64,000 nt of DNA from Salinicoccus cyprini (GTDB taxonomy: Bacteria; Bacillota; Bacilli; Staphylococcales; Salinicoccaceae), in assembly GCF_007713705.1 (NCBI RefSeq), contig NZ_VMSJ01000001.1, positions 434,001-498,000 on the forward strand. Direction: 5' to 3'. The notes under the pieces were generated by a model, which saw nothing but the letters and a program-made list of their open reading frames with translations, was not told the DNA's origin and did not search any database. Made by a program: the position numbers and the translations under genes. Below, piece by piece: positions 18,216-28,701 of the stretch (positions within the stretch are counted from its first letter, which is position 1; each line of letters opens with the position of its first letter).

Positions 18216-19145
18216 ATGTTCAGGCACGATACCGTTCTATTGGAAGAGACAGTGGACGGGCTGAATATACGCCCGGACGGCATTTATGTCGATGCCACAT
18301 TGGGTGGCGGCGGGCACAGTGCCTATCTTCTCGAACAACTGACGACAGGACACCTGTTCGCTTTTGATCAGGATAGCCTGGCAATTCAGAACGCAGAGGA
18401 AAAATTCAAAGATAGTAATAACCTCACACTCATACATTCCAACTTTGAACATTTGACAGAAGCGCTTTCCGAGCAGGGCGTTACGGGAATCGATGGTATA
18501 TTGTACGATCTTGGGGTTTCAAGCCCCCAATTGGATATTACGGAAAGAGGGTTCAGCCACTCCAAAGAGGCAAGACTTGATATGCGGATGGACCAGAGCC
18601 AGTCTCTGGATGCATACGAGATTGTCAATACATATTCCTATGAACAGCTGACCAGTATCTTCTTCAGATATGGGGAAGAGAAGTTTTCCAAGAAGATTGC
18701 ACGGGAGATTGAACGTCTGCGTGCTGTGAAACCCATTGAAACAACTGTTGAACTTACAGAGATCATCAAATCGCAGATACCGCACAAGTTCAGAAGAACA
18801 GGCGGCCACCCGGCCAAGCGTGTCTTCCAGGCACTAAGAATTGCAGTGAATGATGAACTTGGCGTCTTCGAACGTTCTCTTGAGCAGGCAATCGGCCTTC
18901 TGAATAAGGGGGGCCGTGTATCAGTGATTACATTCCACTCCCTCGAGGACAGAATCTGCAAGCAGATGTTCATGGAGTATGAGTCCGGACCTGAACTGCC
19001 TCGTAATATGCCGATCATTCCCGAAGCCTATGAACCGATTTTGAAGCGTGTCAACAAGAAACCGATTGTTGCAGATGACATGGCGGTGGAGGACAATCCA
19101 CGTGCACGCAGTGCAAAACTAAGAATTGCAGAGAAGCAGAAATAG
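18216..19145 (+). CDS. rsmH: 16S rRNA (cytosine(1402)-N(4))-methyltransferase RsmH
   Basis: SAM-dependent methylation of C1402 in the ribosomal P site. It has 309 residues, typical of the family. The N-terminal [13 protein letters not shown], the SAM loop [11 protein letters not shown] (about 24-34) and the central [12 protein letters not shown] block (about 100) are intact, and the C-terminal SAKLRIAEK is diagnostic. It lies between mraZ and ftsL, as in nearly all Firmicutes dcw clusters. The ribosome binding site GTGAGG is close to the ATG. Confidence 0.97.
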   Translation: MFRHDTVLLEETVDGLNIRPDGIYVDATLGGGGHSAYLLEQLTTGHLFAFDQDSLAIQNAEEKFKDSNNLTLIHSNFEHLTEALSEQGVTGIDGILYDLGVSSPQLDITERGFSHSKEARLDMRMDQSQSLDAYEIVNTYSYEQLTSIFFRYGEEKFSKKIAREIERLRAVKPIETTVELTEIIKSQIPHKFRRTGGHPAKRVFQALRIAVNDELGVFERSLEQAIGLLNKGGRVSVITFHSLEDRICKQMFMEYESGPELPRNMPIIPEAYEPILKRVNKKPIVADDMAVEDNPRARSAKLRIAEKQK

Positions 19146-19156
19146 GGAGTGTTATT

Positions 19157-19528
19157 ATGGCAGTAGAACGCTATCACCAGACCTTGCCGCGTCCGCATAC
19201 AGAGCAGGAACAGATCCATGAGACAAGAAAAGCCAGACGCGTCATCGGTATCAAGAAATTTGAAGCACTTGCATACCTGATACTTATGACATTGATTGCA
19301 GCAGCTGCAATATACGTACTTTCGCTCAAGATGGAAGCCTATTCGCTTCAGACACAAAATACCCAGGTCGAAAGTGAAATTGCCGTCAGGGAAGGCGAGA
19401 TCAGTGAACTGAAGACGGAAGTGACAGATCTTGGCTCCTATGAAAGAATCTACGAAAAAGCGAATGAACTCGGACTTGAACTGGACAATGGAAATGTAAA
19501 GGTTGCTGAGAAGTATGGCAAGGATTAG
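19157..19528 (+). CDS. ftsL: Cell division protein FtsL
   Basis: Bitopic divisome protein that acts with DivIB and DivIC to activate septal peptidoglycan synthesis. It has 123 residues: a charged cytoplasmic N-terminus (1-35), one membrane span (about 36-56), then an extracytoplasmic heptad-like coiled coil (about 60-110). Primary sequence conservation is low, as in the family, so the call rests on topology and on its place between rsmH and the septal transpeptidase. Its end overlaps pbp1. Confidence 0.92.
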   Translation: MAVERYHQTLPRPHTEQEQIHETRKARRVIGIKKFEALAYLILMTLIAAAAIYVLSLKMEAYSLQTQNTQVESEIAVREGEISELKTEVTDLGSYERIYEKANELGLELDNGNVKVAEKYGKD

Positions 19529-21665
19529 AATCAGGCTTGGTGAGAAAACTAAAACGCTATCAGTTGGTGCGCTCCTAATCTACCTTGGTATAGGAGTGCT
19601 TTTTATTTGCATATTTTGGCAATTCTCCTATCTGATGATATACAAGACGCTCGATGATGAAGACCTGGTGGCGCATGGACACGACAAGTTTACACGCTCA
19701 GCCGTCAGGGAAGCGGAACGCGGGGACATCGTGGACCGCCACGGTAACGTTCTGGCAAGCGATATGGAAGCATACCGTCTGGCATTGATTACGGATGCGG
19801 ACTACCCGAACCACGTGACAGATCCTAAGGAGACAGCCGAAGCGGTCTCGGAGATAATAGATATGCCGGCTCAGGATATACAGGCACGTATAGAAGAAGG
19901 GATCGAGAATGAAAGGTTCCAGGTGGAGCTCGGCAAGGAGGGGCGAGACCTTTCCTACAACCAGAAAAATGCACTGGAGGATGGCAGCATTCCGGGCATC
20001 GTGCTGACACCGGAAACGAAACGCTTCTATCCGAATGGGGACTTCGCGTCCCATCTGATCGGCTATGCCGAACAGCAGGGAGACACGGATGAGCTGCAGG
20101 GTCAGCTCGGTCTGGAACGGGCATATGATGATATACTCCAGGGGCAGGACGGCACCATAGACTATACGCAGGATCTATGGGGATATATTGTACCGAATTC
20201 GGATACGGTAAAACCGCCCGAAGATGGCGCGGAAATGAAATTGACGATCGACTCGAATATCCAGCTGTATCTTGAAGACTCACTCGATATAATGGAGGAG
20301 CACTTTGAGCCTGAGGAGCTGTTCGCCGTCGTGGCGGATGCAGAAACGGGCGAAATTCTAGCCAGTGGCCAGCGCCCTTCATTCAACCCGAGAACCCGTG
20401 AAGGGTTCGGCAACAGCTGGCTGAACATGCTCTACCAGTACTCCTTCGAGCCGGGCTCGACGTTCAAGGTGTTCGGCCTTGCTGCGGCAATCGATGCCGG
20501 TGTCTATGATCCGAATGCACTGTACGAATCCGGGTCCTACGATGTCAATGGATATACGATCCATGACTGGGAAACTGAAGGATGGGGAGAAATCACCTAT
20601 AATGAAGGCATGCAGTATTCCTCCAATGCACTGATGATGCTGCTGCAGGACAAGGTCGGGGAGGACAAGATGCTCGACTACTACAAGCAGTTCGGCTTCG
20701 GCGAAACGACCGGCTCCGAGTTCCCGAATGAGCAGACCGGTACACTTTCCTGGGAAAGCGAACTGCAGAGGAAAACGACATCTTTCGGACAGGGTTCGAC
20801 AGTCACACCGATACAGATGATCCAGGGCATGACTGCAATTCTGAACGGTGGCAAGATGAAGAAGCCGTATGTCATAGAATCGATCACCGATCCGGATACA
20901 GACGAAGTGCTGCATCAGGGCAAGGAGACAGTCGTTCGCCAGGTCATCTCGGAAGAAGCAGCGGATAAGACGCATGAAGAGCTCAATACGCTGGTCGGCG
21001 GTTCCATGGAAAGAAACCCGCAGTATCTGCTCGATGACTACGAAGTCGCCGGCAAGTCCGGAACGGCACAGGTGATCGACCCCGAAAACGGCGGCTACAT
21101 GGATGGACCCTACGAATTTCTGACATCATTCATCGGCTACGCGCCGGAGGATGACCCGGAAGTCATCATCTACTACGGGGTGAAGCTTGCATCGAAAAAC
21201 AAATCCGATACATGGGACATCGGTGTCATGCCAGGATTCAACCCACTGATGGAACGCACACTCAAATATCTGACAGTCGGGGAATCGGAAGATGAGCAGG
21301 AGGCGGAAGTGATCGAAGTCGGTGACTATGCCGGCGAACCTTTGAGTGGGATACCGTTTGCTTCCGACTCCACGATTCAGACCATCGTAGTCGGCAATGG
21401 GCAAGAGGTGGTGGACCACTATCCTAAAAATGATAAGCTTCTGCCGTACGATTCGTTCTTCGTCAAAACGGACGGGGACGCGTCAATGCCTGATCTTACC
21501 GGCCTGTCAAAGCGTGAAGCTGTGCTATTTGGTGACTTTGTGGGTATTGAGGTCACTGTGGAAGGGGAAGGTTATGTAAACTCCCAGTCCATTGCACCAG
21601 GTACTGTTCTTAGTAATGAAGAAGCACTCGAAGTCACACTATCATCGAATGACCCCGAAGATTAG
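19515..21665 (+). CDS. pbp1: Penicillin-binding protein 1, septal transpeptidase with PASTA domains
   Basis: Class B PBP that cross-links septal peptidoglycan. The ATG at 19515 (MARIRIR) is preferred over a TTG four codons earlier, because the basic start then leads straight to the anchor span (about 20-43); neither has a clear ribosome binding site. It has 716 residues. The dimerisation domain is followed by the transpeptidase with active-site Ser315 in STFK, SSN at 369-371 and KSGT at 514-517. Two C-terminal PASTA-like domains fill about 610-716. The sequence is closely colinear with S. aureus PBP1. It overlaps ftsL by 14 nt. Confidence 0.96.
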   Translation: MARIRIRLGEKTKTLSVGALLIYLGIGVLFICIFWQFSYLMIYKTLDDEDLVAHGHDKFTRSAVREAERGDIVDRHGNVLASDMEAYRLALITDADYPNHVTDPKETAEAVSEIIDMPAQDIQARIEEGIENERFQVELGKEGRDLSYNQKNALEDGSIPGIVLTPETKRFYPNGDFASHLIGYAEQQGDTDELQGQLGLERAYDDILQGQDGTIDYTQDLWGYIVPNSDTVKPPEDGAEMKLTIDSNIQLYLEDSLDIMEEHFEPEELFAVVADAETGEILASGQRPSFNPRTREGFGNSWLNMLYQYSFEPGSTFKVFGLAAAIDAGVYDPNALYESGSYDVNGYTIHDWETEGWGEITYNEGMQYSSNALMMLLQDKVGEDKMLDYYKQFGFGETTGSEFPNEQTGTLSWESELQRKTTSFGQGSTVTPIQMIQGMTAILNGGKMKKPYVIESITDPDTDEVLHQGKETVVRQVISEEAADKTHEELNTLVGGSMERNPQYLLDDYEVAGKSGTAQVIDPENGGYMDGPYEFLTSFIGYAPEDDPEVIIYYGVKLASKNKSDTWDIGVMPGFNPLMERTLKYLTVGESEDEQEAEVIEVGDYAGEPLSGIPFASDSTIQTIVVGNGQEVVDHYPKNDKLLPYDSFFVKTDGDASMPDLTGLSKREAVLFGDFVGIEVTVEGEGYVNSQSIAPGTVLSNEEALEVTLSSNDPED

Positions 21666-21676
21666 AGGAGGACAAA

Positions 21677-22639
21677 ATGAACTATCTATTTCCAATCATC
21701 GCATTCATCAGCACAGTCATACTGGTGCCGGTGACCATACCACTTCTGAAGCGGATGAAGTTCGGCCAGTCCATCCGCGAGGAGGGCCCGAAGAGCCACC
21801 AGGTAAAGACAGGAACACCGACGATGGGCGGGTTGACCTATCTGATTCCGGTCATCATCCTGTCCATCATTGCGCTACTGATGGTGGATGATGCATACAA
21901 GATGCTTGTTCTCGTCATTGTGACCGTCGGCTTCGGTCTGATCGGCTTCATCGATGACTACATCATCGTCGTCAAAAAGGACAACAGGGGGCTGTCCTCC
22001 AAACAGAAGTTTCTTGCACAGATCATTGTTTCAATCATCGTCTATTTCATCATGACCCAGGCCATTACGGATATAGAGACAAGCATCCATATACCGGGCA
22101 CGGACATCAACATCCCGCTCGGCATACTGTTCATGCTGTGGATCGTCTTCTGGCAAGTGGGATTCTCGAATGCCGTCAATCTGACGGATGGACTCGATGG
22201 TCTGGCTACAGGGCTGTCCATCATCGCCTTTTCAAGTTTCCTGGTCATCGCAATCATGCAGGAAGAGATGGCAATCGCCCTTTTCCTCCTCATAATGATC
22301 GGCGCACTGCTCGGATTTCTCGTCTACAACAAATATCCAGCAAAGCTGTTCATGGGTGACACGGGTTCGCTCGCACTCGGCGGCATCATCGCCACAGTTT
22401 CGATCATGCTCAACGAGAGCCTGCTGCTTCTCCTCATCGGCATCGTCTTCGTCGTAGAGACGGCTTCAGTGATGATGCAGGTGGCTTCCTACAAGCTGAC
22501 GGGCAGGAGAATATTCAGAATGACACCGATCCACCATCACTTCGAGCTTGGCGGCTGGAGCGAGTGGAAGATTGTCATCGTGTTCTGGACCGCCGGCATC
22601 ATTGCCGGTGCCATCGGTGTCCTATTGGGGGTGTTGTAG
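21677..22639 (+). CDS. mraY: Phospho-N-acetylmuramoyl-pentapeptide-transferase MraY
   Basis: Integral membrane enzyme that makes lipid I from UDP-MurNAc-pentapeptide and undecaprenyl phosphate. It has 320 residues and about ten membrane spans. The catalytic Asp region GFIDDYIIV (about 93-101), NLTDGLDGLATG (about 170-181), FMGDTGSLALG and the HHHFE motif near the C-terminus are all present. GAGGAGG precedes the ATG. The stop codon is directly followed by the murD ATG. Confidence 0.98.
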   Translation: MNYLFPIIAFISTVILVPVTIPLLKRMKFGQSIREEGPKSHQVKTGTPTMGGLTYLIPVIILSIIALLMVDDAYKMLVLVIVTVGFGLIGFIDDYIIVVKKDNRGLSSKQKFLAQIIVSIIVYFIMTQAITDIETSIHIPGTDINIPLGILFMLWIVFWQVGFSNAVNLTDGLDGLATGLSIIAFSSFLVIAIMQEEMAIALFLLIMIGALLGFLVYNKYPAKLFMGDTGSLALGGIIATVSIMLNESLLLLLIGIVFVVETASVMMQVASYKLTGRRIFRMTPIHHHFELGGWSEWKIVIVFWTAGIIAGAIGVLLGVL

Positions 22640-23971
22640 ATGACTGCCAGTTTTGAAAATAAAAACGTCGTTGTCCTCGGATACGGCCGGAGTGGCCGGA
22701 GTGCCGTTTCGGCACTTGTGTCTCTCGGGGCGGTCGTCACTCTGACAACAAATGAAATCATCGCAGACGAAAAAGTCAGGCAGACGATGAAAGGATGGGG
22801 CGTTGAAATCGTCGATGGCCACCATCCGACAAGTCTTCTGAATGATGCCGAGCTGATCGTCAAGAATCCCGGCATCCCGTATTCCATACCGTTTCTTGAG
22901 TCGGCTGCCGACAGGGATGTTCCAATCATTACGGAAGTCGAACTGGCATATCACATGTCCGACGCCCCGATCATCGGCATCACTGGTACAAATGGAAAGA
23001 CGACAGTCACGCACCTGATCGGTGAAATGCTTGAACGTTCAGGCCTTTCGCCAATATTGTGCGGAAACATCGGATACCCGGCGTCGGAAGCAGTACGTGA
23101 GGCCGCGAAGGAAGATATTCTGGTCATGGAACTGTCCTCGTTCCAGCTTATGGGCATAAAGGAATTTCGTCCCGACACAGCGGTATTCACCAATATCTAC
23201 GAAGCCCATATCGACTACCATGGCACCCGGGAAGCCTATGTACAGGCGAAGATGAATCTGCTGTCCAATATGGATCAGCAGCAGACGGTGATATTCAATG
23301 GGGCGCAGCGGGAAATGCTTCATGATCCTGCCAGCCTGCATGTCGAATACTTCTCCACTACCGACGGCGGGGAGGCTTCAATAGAAGATGGCATGGTCAC
23401 ATACAAAGGGATGCCATTGATCCACATCGACCAGGTGAAACTGAAAGGTGATCACAACCTCGAGAATATTCTTGCAGCGCTGCTTGCAGCCAAACGGCAT
23501 GGAGCAACCGACGAAGCGGTCAGGGAAACACTGCTTCATTTCGGCAGTATACCGCATCGCATGGAGCATCTTGGCGAGTATGCGGGTGCATCCTACTATA
23601 ACGATTCCAAGGCGACCAATAACCTGGCCACTACCTTTGCACTGAAAAGTTTCAAAGATCCGATCATCTGGATCGCCGGAGGGCTTGATCGGGGGCAGTC
23701 GCTCGAGTCACTTGCTCCGCATATGGACAATGTGCGCATGGTCATCACTTTCGGCGAGACGAAAGATAAGTTCAAAGCGCTTGCCGAAAGCACCGGGAAG
23801 ACCGTCCTGATTACAGAGCATCCCCATGATGCAGTACAGGTGGCCGCAAAGCATGCAGAGGTGGGGGATGTGGTTCTGTTTTCACCGGCATGTGCAAGCT
23901 GGGACCAGTACAAGGACTATGAAGCCAGAGGCGACCACTTCAAGGAAGGGTTCAGTACGCTTGATAGATGA
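22640..23971 (+). CDS. murD: UDP-N-acetylmuramoyl-L-alanine--D-glutamate ligase
   Basis: Cytoplasmic Mur ligase that adds D-glutamate to UDP-MurNAc-L-Ala. It has 443 residues, the family size. An N-terminal Rossmann domain (VVVLGYGRSGRSA, about 11-23) is followed by the ATP loop GITGTNGKTTVTHL (about 113-126), the central-domain NIYEAHIDYHG, and the C-terminal NDSKATNN block. It abuts mraY with no gap and is followed by divIB after 17 nt. The cluster lacks murE, murF and murG here, as in staphylococci. Confidence 0.98.
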   Translation: MTASFENKNVVVLGYGRSGRSAVSALVSLGAVVTLTTNEIIADEKVRQTMKGWGVEIVDGHHPTSLLNDAELIVKNPGIPYSIPFLESAADRDVPIITEVELAYHMSDAPIIGITGTNGKTTVTHLIGEMLERSGLSPILCGNIGYPASEAVREAAKEDILVMELSSFQLMGIKEFRPDTAVFTNIYEAHIDYHGTREAYVQAKMNLLSNMDQQQTVIFNGAQREMLHDPASLHVEYFSTTDGGEASIEDGMVTYKGMPLIHIDQVKLKGDHNLENILAALLAAKRHGATDEAVRETLLHFGSIPHRMEHLGEYAGASYYNDSKATNNLATTFALKSFKDPIIWIAGGLDRGQSLESLAPHMDNVRMVITFGETKDKFKALAESTGKTVLITEHPHDAVQVAAKHAEVGDVVLFSPACASWDQYKDYEARGDHFKEGFSTLDR

Positions 23972-23988
23972 AGGAAGGGGGTGAGCCG

Positions 23989-25119
23989 ATGAGTGACAGA
24001 CCGGACATAGAAGAAATGAAGAAAAAGTTGAAGCGCGCGAAGGAATCGGACAGTCATATGCTGGATGAGCGTCTCGACAGCGGCTCTCCTCCCGAGACGC
24101 AGCAGAACGAACCGGACGGTGGTGTGCCTGAAGGTGCATCCGATCCTATTGATGATGAGGCCGAAGAGGAGGAGGCGGTTGCCACCTTCCACAGCAGGCT
24201 GATGAATGAAAACAGGCAGACCGCGGGCCATTATTTTGTGGACGAAGATGAAATTGAGACTTTTCCCCGGGAAGACAGGCAGCCGGAAAGAAAACGCAGG
24301 CTGCCCCGTCCGAAGTTCACCCGTGCACATTTCTATATACTGCTGCTGCTTGTACTGCTGCTGTCCGTCGGTACATTGATATGGTATGTCTTCAGCAGTG
24401 CAAGTGACATCAAGACCATCAATATTTCCGGGAATGAACTGATCAGCGATGAAGAGGTACAGGATCGACTGCATTTTGATGAAGGGACGAAAATGTTCAG
24501 TGCCGACCTGTCGCAGGCCAGGGAGAACATTGCACTCCTGCCTGCTGTCCAAAGTGTCGAACTGGAACGCAAATGGTGGAGCCAGATCAATGTCACTGTG
24601 ACTGAATACAGGGCACTCGGGTATGTTGCCAACAATGCCGACTACTATCCGGTTCTCGAAAATGCCCAGATATTGCGGGGCTATCCCTCTGCACCGAAAA
24701 AGGCACCCATCCTCCACTACTTCGAAGGCAGGGAATTCAACCAGCTGGTGGAGAATCTGGATAAGGTGGACGCTGAAATACTGGAAGGCATTTCCGAGAT
24801 ATACTACCGGCCTTCCGAGAACTCATCGACACGCATCCATATGTTCATGAACGACGGCCAGGAAATTGTTGCAGACTACCGGACAATTGATGAAAAGATG
24901 AACTATTATCCAAGTGTCCGCAAAGAAATCGGGGACCCGAATTCCGGTGTCATCGACTTTGAAATCGGCAGCAGTTTCCTGCCCTACGGCAGCCAGGAGG
25001 CAGAGGAAGTCAAAGCAGGCATATATGAAACGCCGGTACAGGCTAAATACATCGAAGATGTAAATCAGGCACTGGCGGATGTAAGAGATCAGCTTACGGA
25101 TATCGGCGGCGGGGAGTAA
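23989..25119 (+). CDS. divIB: Cell division protein DivIB (FtsQ family)
   Basis: Bitopic divisome protein that partners FtsL and DivIC. The start ATG at 23989 is preferred over one overlapping the murD stop (23968), because a GGAAGGGGGTGAG site lies just before it; this gives 376 residues. The long cytoplasmic region (1-114) is highly charged and acidic, the membrane span lies at about 115-135, and a POTRA domain begins at IKTINISGNELIS (about 141). The beta domain follows. Length and charge pattern resemble the staphylococcal protein, which also has a long cytoplasmic arm. Confidence 0.94.
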   Translation: MSDRPDIEEMKKKLKRAKESDSHMLDERLDSGSPPETQQNEPDGGVPEGASDPIDDEAEEEEAVATFHSRLMNENRQTAGHYFVDEDEIETFPREDRQPERKRRLPRPKFTRAHFYILLLLVLLLSVGTLIWYVFSSASDIKTINISGNELISDEEVQDRLHFDEGTKMFSADLSQARENIALLPAVQSVELERKWWSQINVTVTEYRALGYVANNADYYPVLENAQILRGYPSAPKKAPILHYFEGREFNQLVENLDKVDAEILEGISEIYYRPSENSSTRIHMFMNDGQEIVADYRTIDEKMNYYPSVRKEIGDPNSGVIDFEIGSSFLPYGSQEAEEVKAGIYETPVQAKYIEDVNQALADVRDQLTDIGGGE

Positions 25120-25140
25120 TGATTCCCCGCCTGTTTTTAT
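25108..25140 (+). terminator. Probable terminator at the end of divIB
   Basis: 8-bp GC-rich stem (25108-25115 with 25124-25131) spanning the divIB stop codon, followed by TG and a T-run. It may limit mraZ-divIB transcription before ftsA. Confidence 0.65.
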
Positions 25141-25179
25141 ACTGGACTATTATGCATAAATAGTTCACAATATAAAAAG

Positions 25180-25185
25180 TATAAT
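25180..25185 (+). promoter_or_regulatory. Possible ftsA promoter -10 box
   Basis: A perfect TATAAT in an AT-rich gap of 116 bp between divIB and ftsA, just after the divIB hairpin. No convincing -35 is found at 16-18 bp, so this is tentative. Confidence 0.35.
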
Positions 25186-25235
25186 GTAAACTATATGATA
25201 GAAAGCTGAAACAGGCTTGCTAGGAGGCAAATGAG

Positions 25236-26693
25236 TTGAAGGAACATTATTATGTTGCCCTGGATATCGGTTCCGCAAGTGTAAAGGCGGTCGTCGGTGA
25301 GAAATTCCATGATGGTGTCAACATCATTGGCACTGGCCAGACCTTTACGGATGGAATATCCAAAGGGAAGATAAAAGATTTTGATCTGGCACGAAATGCC
25401 ATTATAGATACGGTTAAAAAGGCAAAGATCTCATCTGGAGTCGACATAGATGAAGTCTTTTTAAAAATGCCGATTACTGAAACGGAACTCAAGTTCAGTG
25501 AGGAGGAATTGCGTTTTGGCGGCAATTCCACCGAAATCAACGGTACACACATCGAAGACCTTCTGGAAACGCTGCGGGAAAGGGAAATCCACAAGGACCG
25601 CGAAGTGGTGACAGTCTATCCTGTCCATTTCAAGGTCGACGACCTGCATGAAGTGATGGACCCGAAAGAAATGATGGCGACCCAATCGCTGTTTGTACGG
25701 GCAGGTATTGTTCTTGTCAACAGGACACTGCTCATGAATGCAGTCAAATGTGTCGAGGATGCAGGTCTTGAAGTCCTCGATGTCTACTCCGATGCGGTCA
25801 ACTATCAGCATATATTGAGCGAATCCGAGGTGGAACTTGGTGGTGTGGCGATCGATATCGGCGCAGATCTCACACAGTTCGGCTACTATGAACGCGGCAC
25901 ATTGAAATATGCAGGCAGTATCGCTGTCGGTGGCAATCACATTACAAGAGATCTCTCGGAAGCGTTCAACACGCCGATGGAGGCTGCCGAAAAGGCCAAG
26001 CATCAGTATGGCCATGCTTTCTATGATCTTGCTTCCGAAGCAGACATCGTCAGGCTGCCACAGCGGGATGGCGAGCCGGATATTGAAGTGACGCCAAAGG
26101 ATCTTTCAGACATCATCGAGATGCGTCTGGAAGAAATGCTCATGAGCGTATTTGAAGCACTGCAGCAGCAGCGGATCACCAAGGTCAATGGCGGTTTCGT
26201 CGTAACAGGTGGGACAGCGAACCTGCTTGGAGTCAAAGAGCTCATGCAGGATCTCGTATCCGAGAAGATCAGGGTGCACGTCCCGAACCAGATGGGTGCA
26301 CGCAAGCCGGAATTCTCAAGTGTTATTTCCACAGTATCAAGCGGAATTATGTTTGATGAACTTCTTGAATATGTTACAATTGATAATTATGACACGGAGT
26401 CGGAAGATGCTCGATATGATGCATCTGAAGAGACATCGGGCAGCTTTTTCAATGGTCTTTTCAACAAGCGGAAAGAGCATAATACCCGTCAGCTGGAATC
26501 AGGAGAAACCTACAAGTATCCACCTGGCAAAACCAGCGGTTCTGCTCCGGATGAAGCGGAGTATTCCGATTACGCATATGATGAAGCGCGTTCGGATGAA
26601 ACAGTCACAAAACGCTCTGAAGACACGCCTCAAGGTGAACAGAAGGACTACCGTGGATACATGAAAAAGCTCTTTAAAAATTTGTTTGAGTAA
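25236..26693 (+). CDS. ftsA: Cell division protein FtsA
   Basis: Actin-like ATPase that tethers FtsZ to the membrane. It starts at TTG (25236), 8 nt after AGGAGG, giving a [12 protein letters not shown] start colinear with staphylococcal FtsA. It has 485 residues. The nucleotide-binding [15 protein letters not shown] (about 8-22), IDIGADLTQ and [10 protein letters not shown] motifs are present. Residues beyond about 390 form a polar, poorly conserved linker, and the terminal [11 protein letters not shown] is the amphipathic membrane-targeting helix. ftsZ follows after 25 nt. Confidence 0.97.
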   Translation: MKEHYYVALDIGSASVKAVVGEKFHDGVNIIGTGQTFTDGISKGKIKDFDLARNAIIDTVKKAKISSGVDIDEVFLKMPITETELKFSEEELRFGGNSTEINGTHIEDLLETLREREIHKDREVVTVYPVHFKVDDLHEVMDPKEMMATQSLFVRAGIVLVNRTLLMNAVKCVEDAGLEVLDVYSDAVNYQHILSESEVELGGVAIDIGADLTQFGYYERGTLKYAGSIAVGGNHITRDLSEAFNTPMEAAEKAKHQYGHAFYDLASEADIVRLPQRDGEPDIEVTPKDLSDIIEMRLEEMLMSVFEALQQQRITKVNGGFVVTGGTANLLGVKELMQDLVSEKIRVHVPNQMGARKPEFSSVISTVSSGIMFDELLEYVTIDNYDTESEDARYDASEETSGSFFNGLFNKRKEHNTRQLESGETYKYPPGKTSGSAPDEAEYSDYAYDEARSDETVTKRSEDTPQGEQKDYRGYMKKLFKNLFE

Positions 26694-26718
26694 GATGAAT
26701 GACTGGGAGGAAATGGAA

Positions 26719-27858
26719 ATGTTAGAATTCGAGCAAGGCTTTAACCATATGGCAACATTAAAAGTTGTAGGCGTCGGCGGCGGCGGTAACAACGCAGTCA
26801 ATCGCATGATCGATGATGGCATGCAGAATGTGGAATTCATTGCCATCAACACAGACGGACAGGCACTGAACCTGTCAAAAGCGGAATCCAAGATCCAAAT
26901 CGGTGAAAAGCTGACGCGCGGCCTTGGCGCCGGTGCAAATCCTGAAATCGGCAAGAAAGCTGCCGAGGAGTCCAGGGAGCAGATCGAGGATGCCATCCAG
27001 GGTGCCGACATGGTATTCGTTACAGCCGGCATGGGCGGCGGTACGGGCACAGGTGCCGCACCAGTCGTTGCCAAGATCGCAAAAGAGATGGGCGCACTGA
27101 CAGTCGGTGTCGTTACACGTCCGTTCTCCTTCGAAGGCAGAAAGCGTCAGACACAGGCCTCTGCTGGTGTCGACGCAATGAAAGCGGCAGTCGATACGCT
27201 CATCGTCATCCCGAACGACCGTCTCCTTGATATCGTGGACAAATCCACGCCAATGATGGAAGCATTCAAGGAAGCGGATAACGTTCTCAGACAGGGTGTC
27301 CAGGGCATCTCGGACCTGATCGCCGTCAGTGGTGAAGTCAATCTCGACTTTGCCGACGTCAAGACGATCATGTACAATCAGGGGTCCGCTCTTATGGGTA
27401 TCGGTGTATCAAGCGGCGAGAATCGTGCAATCGAAGCATCCAAAAAGGCGATTTCAAGCCCGCTTCTTGAAACATCCATCGTCGGCGCGCAAGGCGTACT
27501 GATGAATATTACAGGCGGTGAATCTCTGTCCCTGTTCGAAGCGCAGGAAGCAGCCGATGTTGTCCAGGATGCAGCTGACGAAGATGTCAACATGATCTTC
27601 GGTACTGTCATCAATCCTGAGCTTGAAGACGAGATCATTGTTACCGTCATCGCGACAGGATTCAATGAAAAATCCGTAAACCGTACACCTGAACGGGAAG
27701 AGAAACGTGAATCATTCACCTACCCGACTTCCTCCAGGGAAAGCACGCCGGAACGCGAGCCGGAACCAAGGGAAACAAGGGAAGCAAGCAATGATTCACA
27801 AGATGATGATTATGAAGTACCTACGTTCCTGCGCAACCGTTCAAGACGCAGACGATAG
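26719..27858 (+). CDS. ftsZ: Cell division protein FtsZ
   Basis: Tubulin-like GTPase that forms the Z ring. The ATG at 26719 ([10 protein letters not shown]) is the family start and follows GGGAGG; an upstream ATG is discounted. It has 379 residues. The GTP-binding GGGTGTG loop lies at 106-112 and NxDxxD-like [16 protein letters not shown] near 200. The globular domain is almost the staphylococcal sequence. A variable linker rich in Glu, Arg and Ser (about 318-362) leads to the C-terminal peptide [11 protein letters not shown] and a run of Arg. It is followed by a terminator. Confidence 0.98.
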   Translation: MLEFEQGFNHMATLKVVGVGGGGNNAVNRMIDDGMQNVEFIAINTDGQALNLSKAESKIQIGEKLTRGLGAGANPEIGKKAAEESREQIEDAIQGADMVFVTAGMGGGTGTGAAPVVAKIAKEMGALTVGVVTRPFSFEGRKRQTQASAGVDAMKAAVDTLIVIPNDRLLDIVDKSTPMMEAFKEADNVLRQGVQGISDLIAVSGEVNLDFADVKTIMYNQGSALMGIGVSSGENRAIEASKKAISSPLLETSIVGAQGVLMNITGGESLSLFEAQEAADVVQDAADEDVNMIFGTVINPELEDEIIVTVIATGFNEKSVNRTPEREEKRESFTYPTSSRESTPEREPEPRETREASNDSQDDDYEVPTFLRNRSRRRR

Positions 27859-27867
27859 AAATAAAGT

Positions 27868-27905
27868 ATAAGTCAGAAGGGCACGCCTTTCTGACTTATT
27901 TTTTG
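27868..27905 (+). terminator. Terminator after ftsZ
   Basis: 14-bp stem with one G-T pair (27868-27881 with 27886-27899), CACG loop, then a T-rich tail. It lies directly before pgeF, which has no obvious promoter, so partial read-through is likely. Confidence 0.85.
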
Positions 27906-27915
27906 AGGTGTGGAC

Positions 27916-28701
27916 ATGAAGTTTGATAACCATAGGCACTACGTGGGCACACGGGTCGATGATATACTGCTCGGCTATACGAAGCGGATGGATGGATATA
28001 GCGACTATCCATCCAAAAGTTTCAACATGGCCCTATACATCGATGATGATGCCAAAAATGTGCATCAGCATCAGAATATGCTGGCTGCCGAAATCGGTTT
28101 TATCCCGGACAAATGGGTGCTGCCGATCCAGAAGCATGGCGGCAATATTAGAGAAGTGACATTGGACGATGCCGGTACGAATGTCCGGGAACTGTCAGAT
28201 GCTCTTTATGATGTTGATGCTCTATATACATATGACCGAGGACTGCTGCTCACCATGAACTATGCAGATTGTGTACCCGTTCATGTGTGGAGCAGAAAAA
28301 ATGACTTTACAGCCCTGCTGCATGCCGGTTGGAGAGGGACTTCACATGATATCGTCGGAACCATCGTCAGGGAATATGGGCACAGTCCGGAGGATCTCTC
28401 GATCATGATCGGTGTGGCTATCATCGGCACGTGCTATACTGTAGATTCGAGGGTCATCCACGAACTGGAAAAATTGGGGCTGCCGGACGAGGCAGTGGTG
28501 GCCCACGAAGCGGGATATGATCTTGATCTGAAAGCCGTCAACCGGCATCAGGCGATGCAGGCTGGCGTGCCTCCCGAGAACATCCATGTTTCAGCACTTG
28601 GAACAGAGGACCTGGAACAGTTCTTTTCCTATCGACTTGAAAAGGGGCAGACCGGCCGCGCACTTGCATTCATCGGGAGGTATGAAGATGATCAGAGATA
28701 A
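27916..28701 (+). CDS. pgeF: Peptidoglycan editing factor PgeF (YlmD, DUF152)
   Basis: Family of multicopper-oxidase-fold cytosolic enzymes. In E. coli the relative removes wrongly incorporated residues from muropeptide precursors; purine nucleoside activity is reported for other members. It has 261 residues from the ATG at 27916, 5 nt after GAGGTG. The zinc-site motifs are NYADCVPV (about 114-121), HAGWRGT (about 136-142) and GTCYTVD. The family position next to ylmE, sepF and ftsZ is conserved in Firmicutes. It overlaps ylmE by 14 nt. Confidence 0.9.
   Translation: MKFDNHRHYVGTRVDDILLGYTKRMDGYSDYPSKSFNMALYIDDDAKNVHQHQNMLAAEIGFIPDKWVLPIQKHGGNIREVTLDDAGTNVRELSDALYDVDALYTYDRGLLLTMNYADCVPVHVWSRKNDFTALLHAGWRGTSHDIVGTIVREYGHSPEDLSIMIGVAIIGTCYTVDSRVIHELEKLGLPDEAVVAHEAGYDLDLKAVNRHQAMQAGVPPENIHVSALGTEDLEQFFSYRLEKGQTGRALAFIGRYEDDQR

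Noticed and set aside
23968-23988. DivIB start at an ATG overlapping the murD stop (ATGA)
   Set aside because: ATGA coupling is common, but the GGAAGGGGGTGAG site lies after this ATG and just before the one at 23989, which is therefore preferred.
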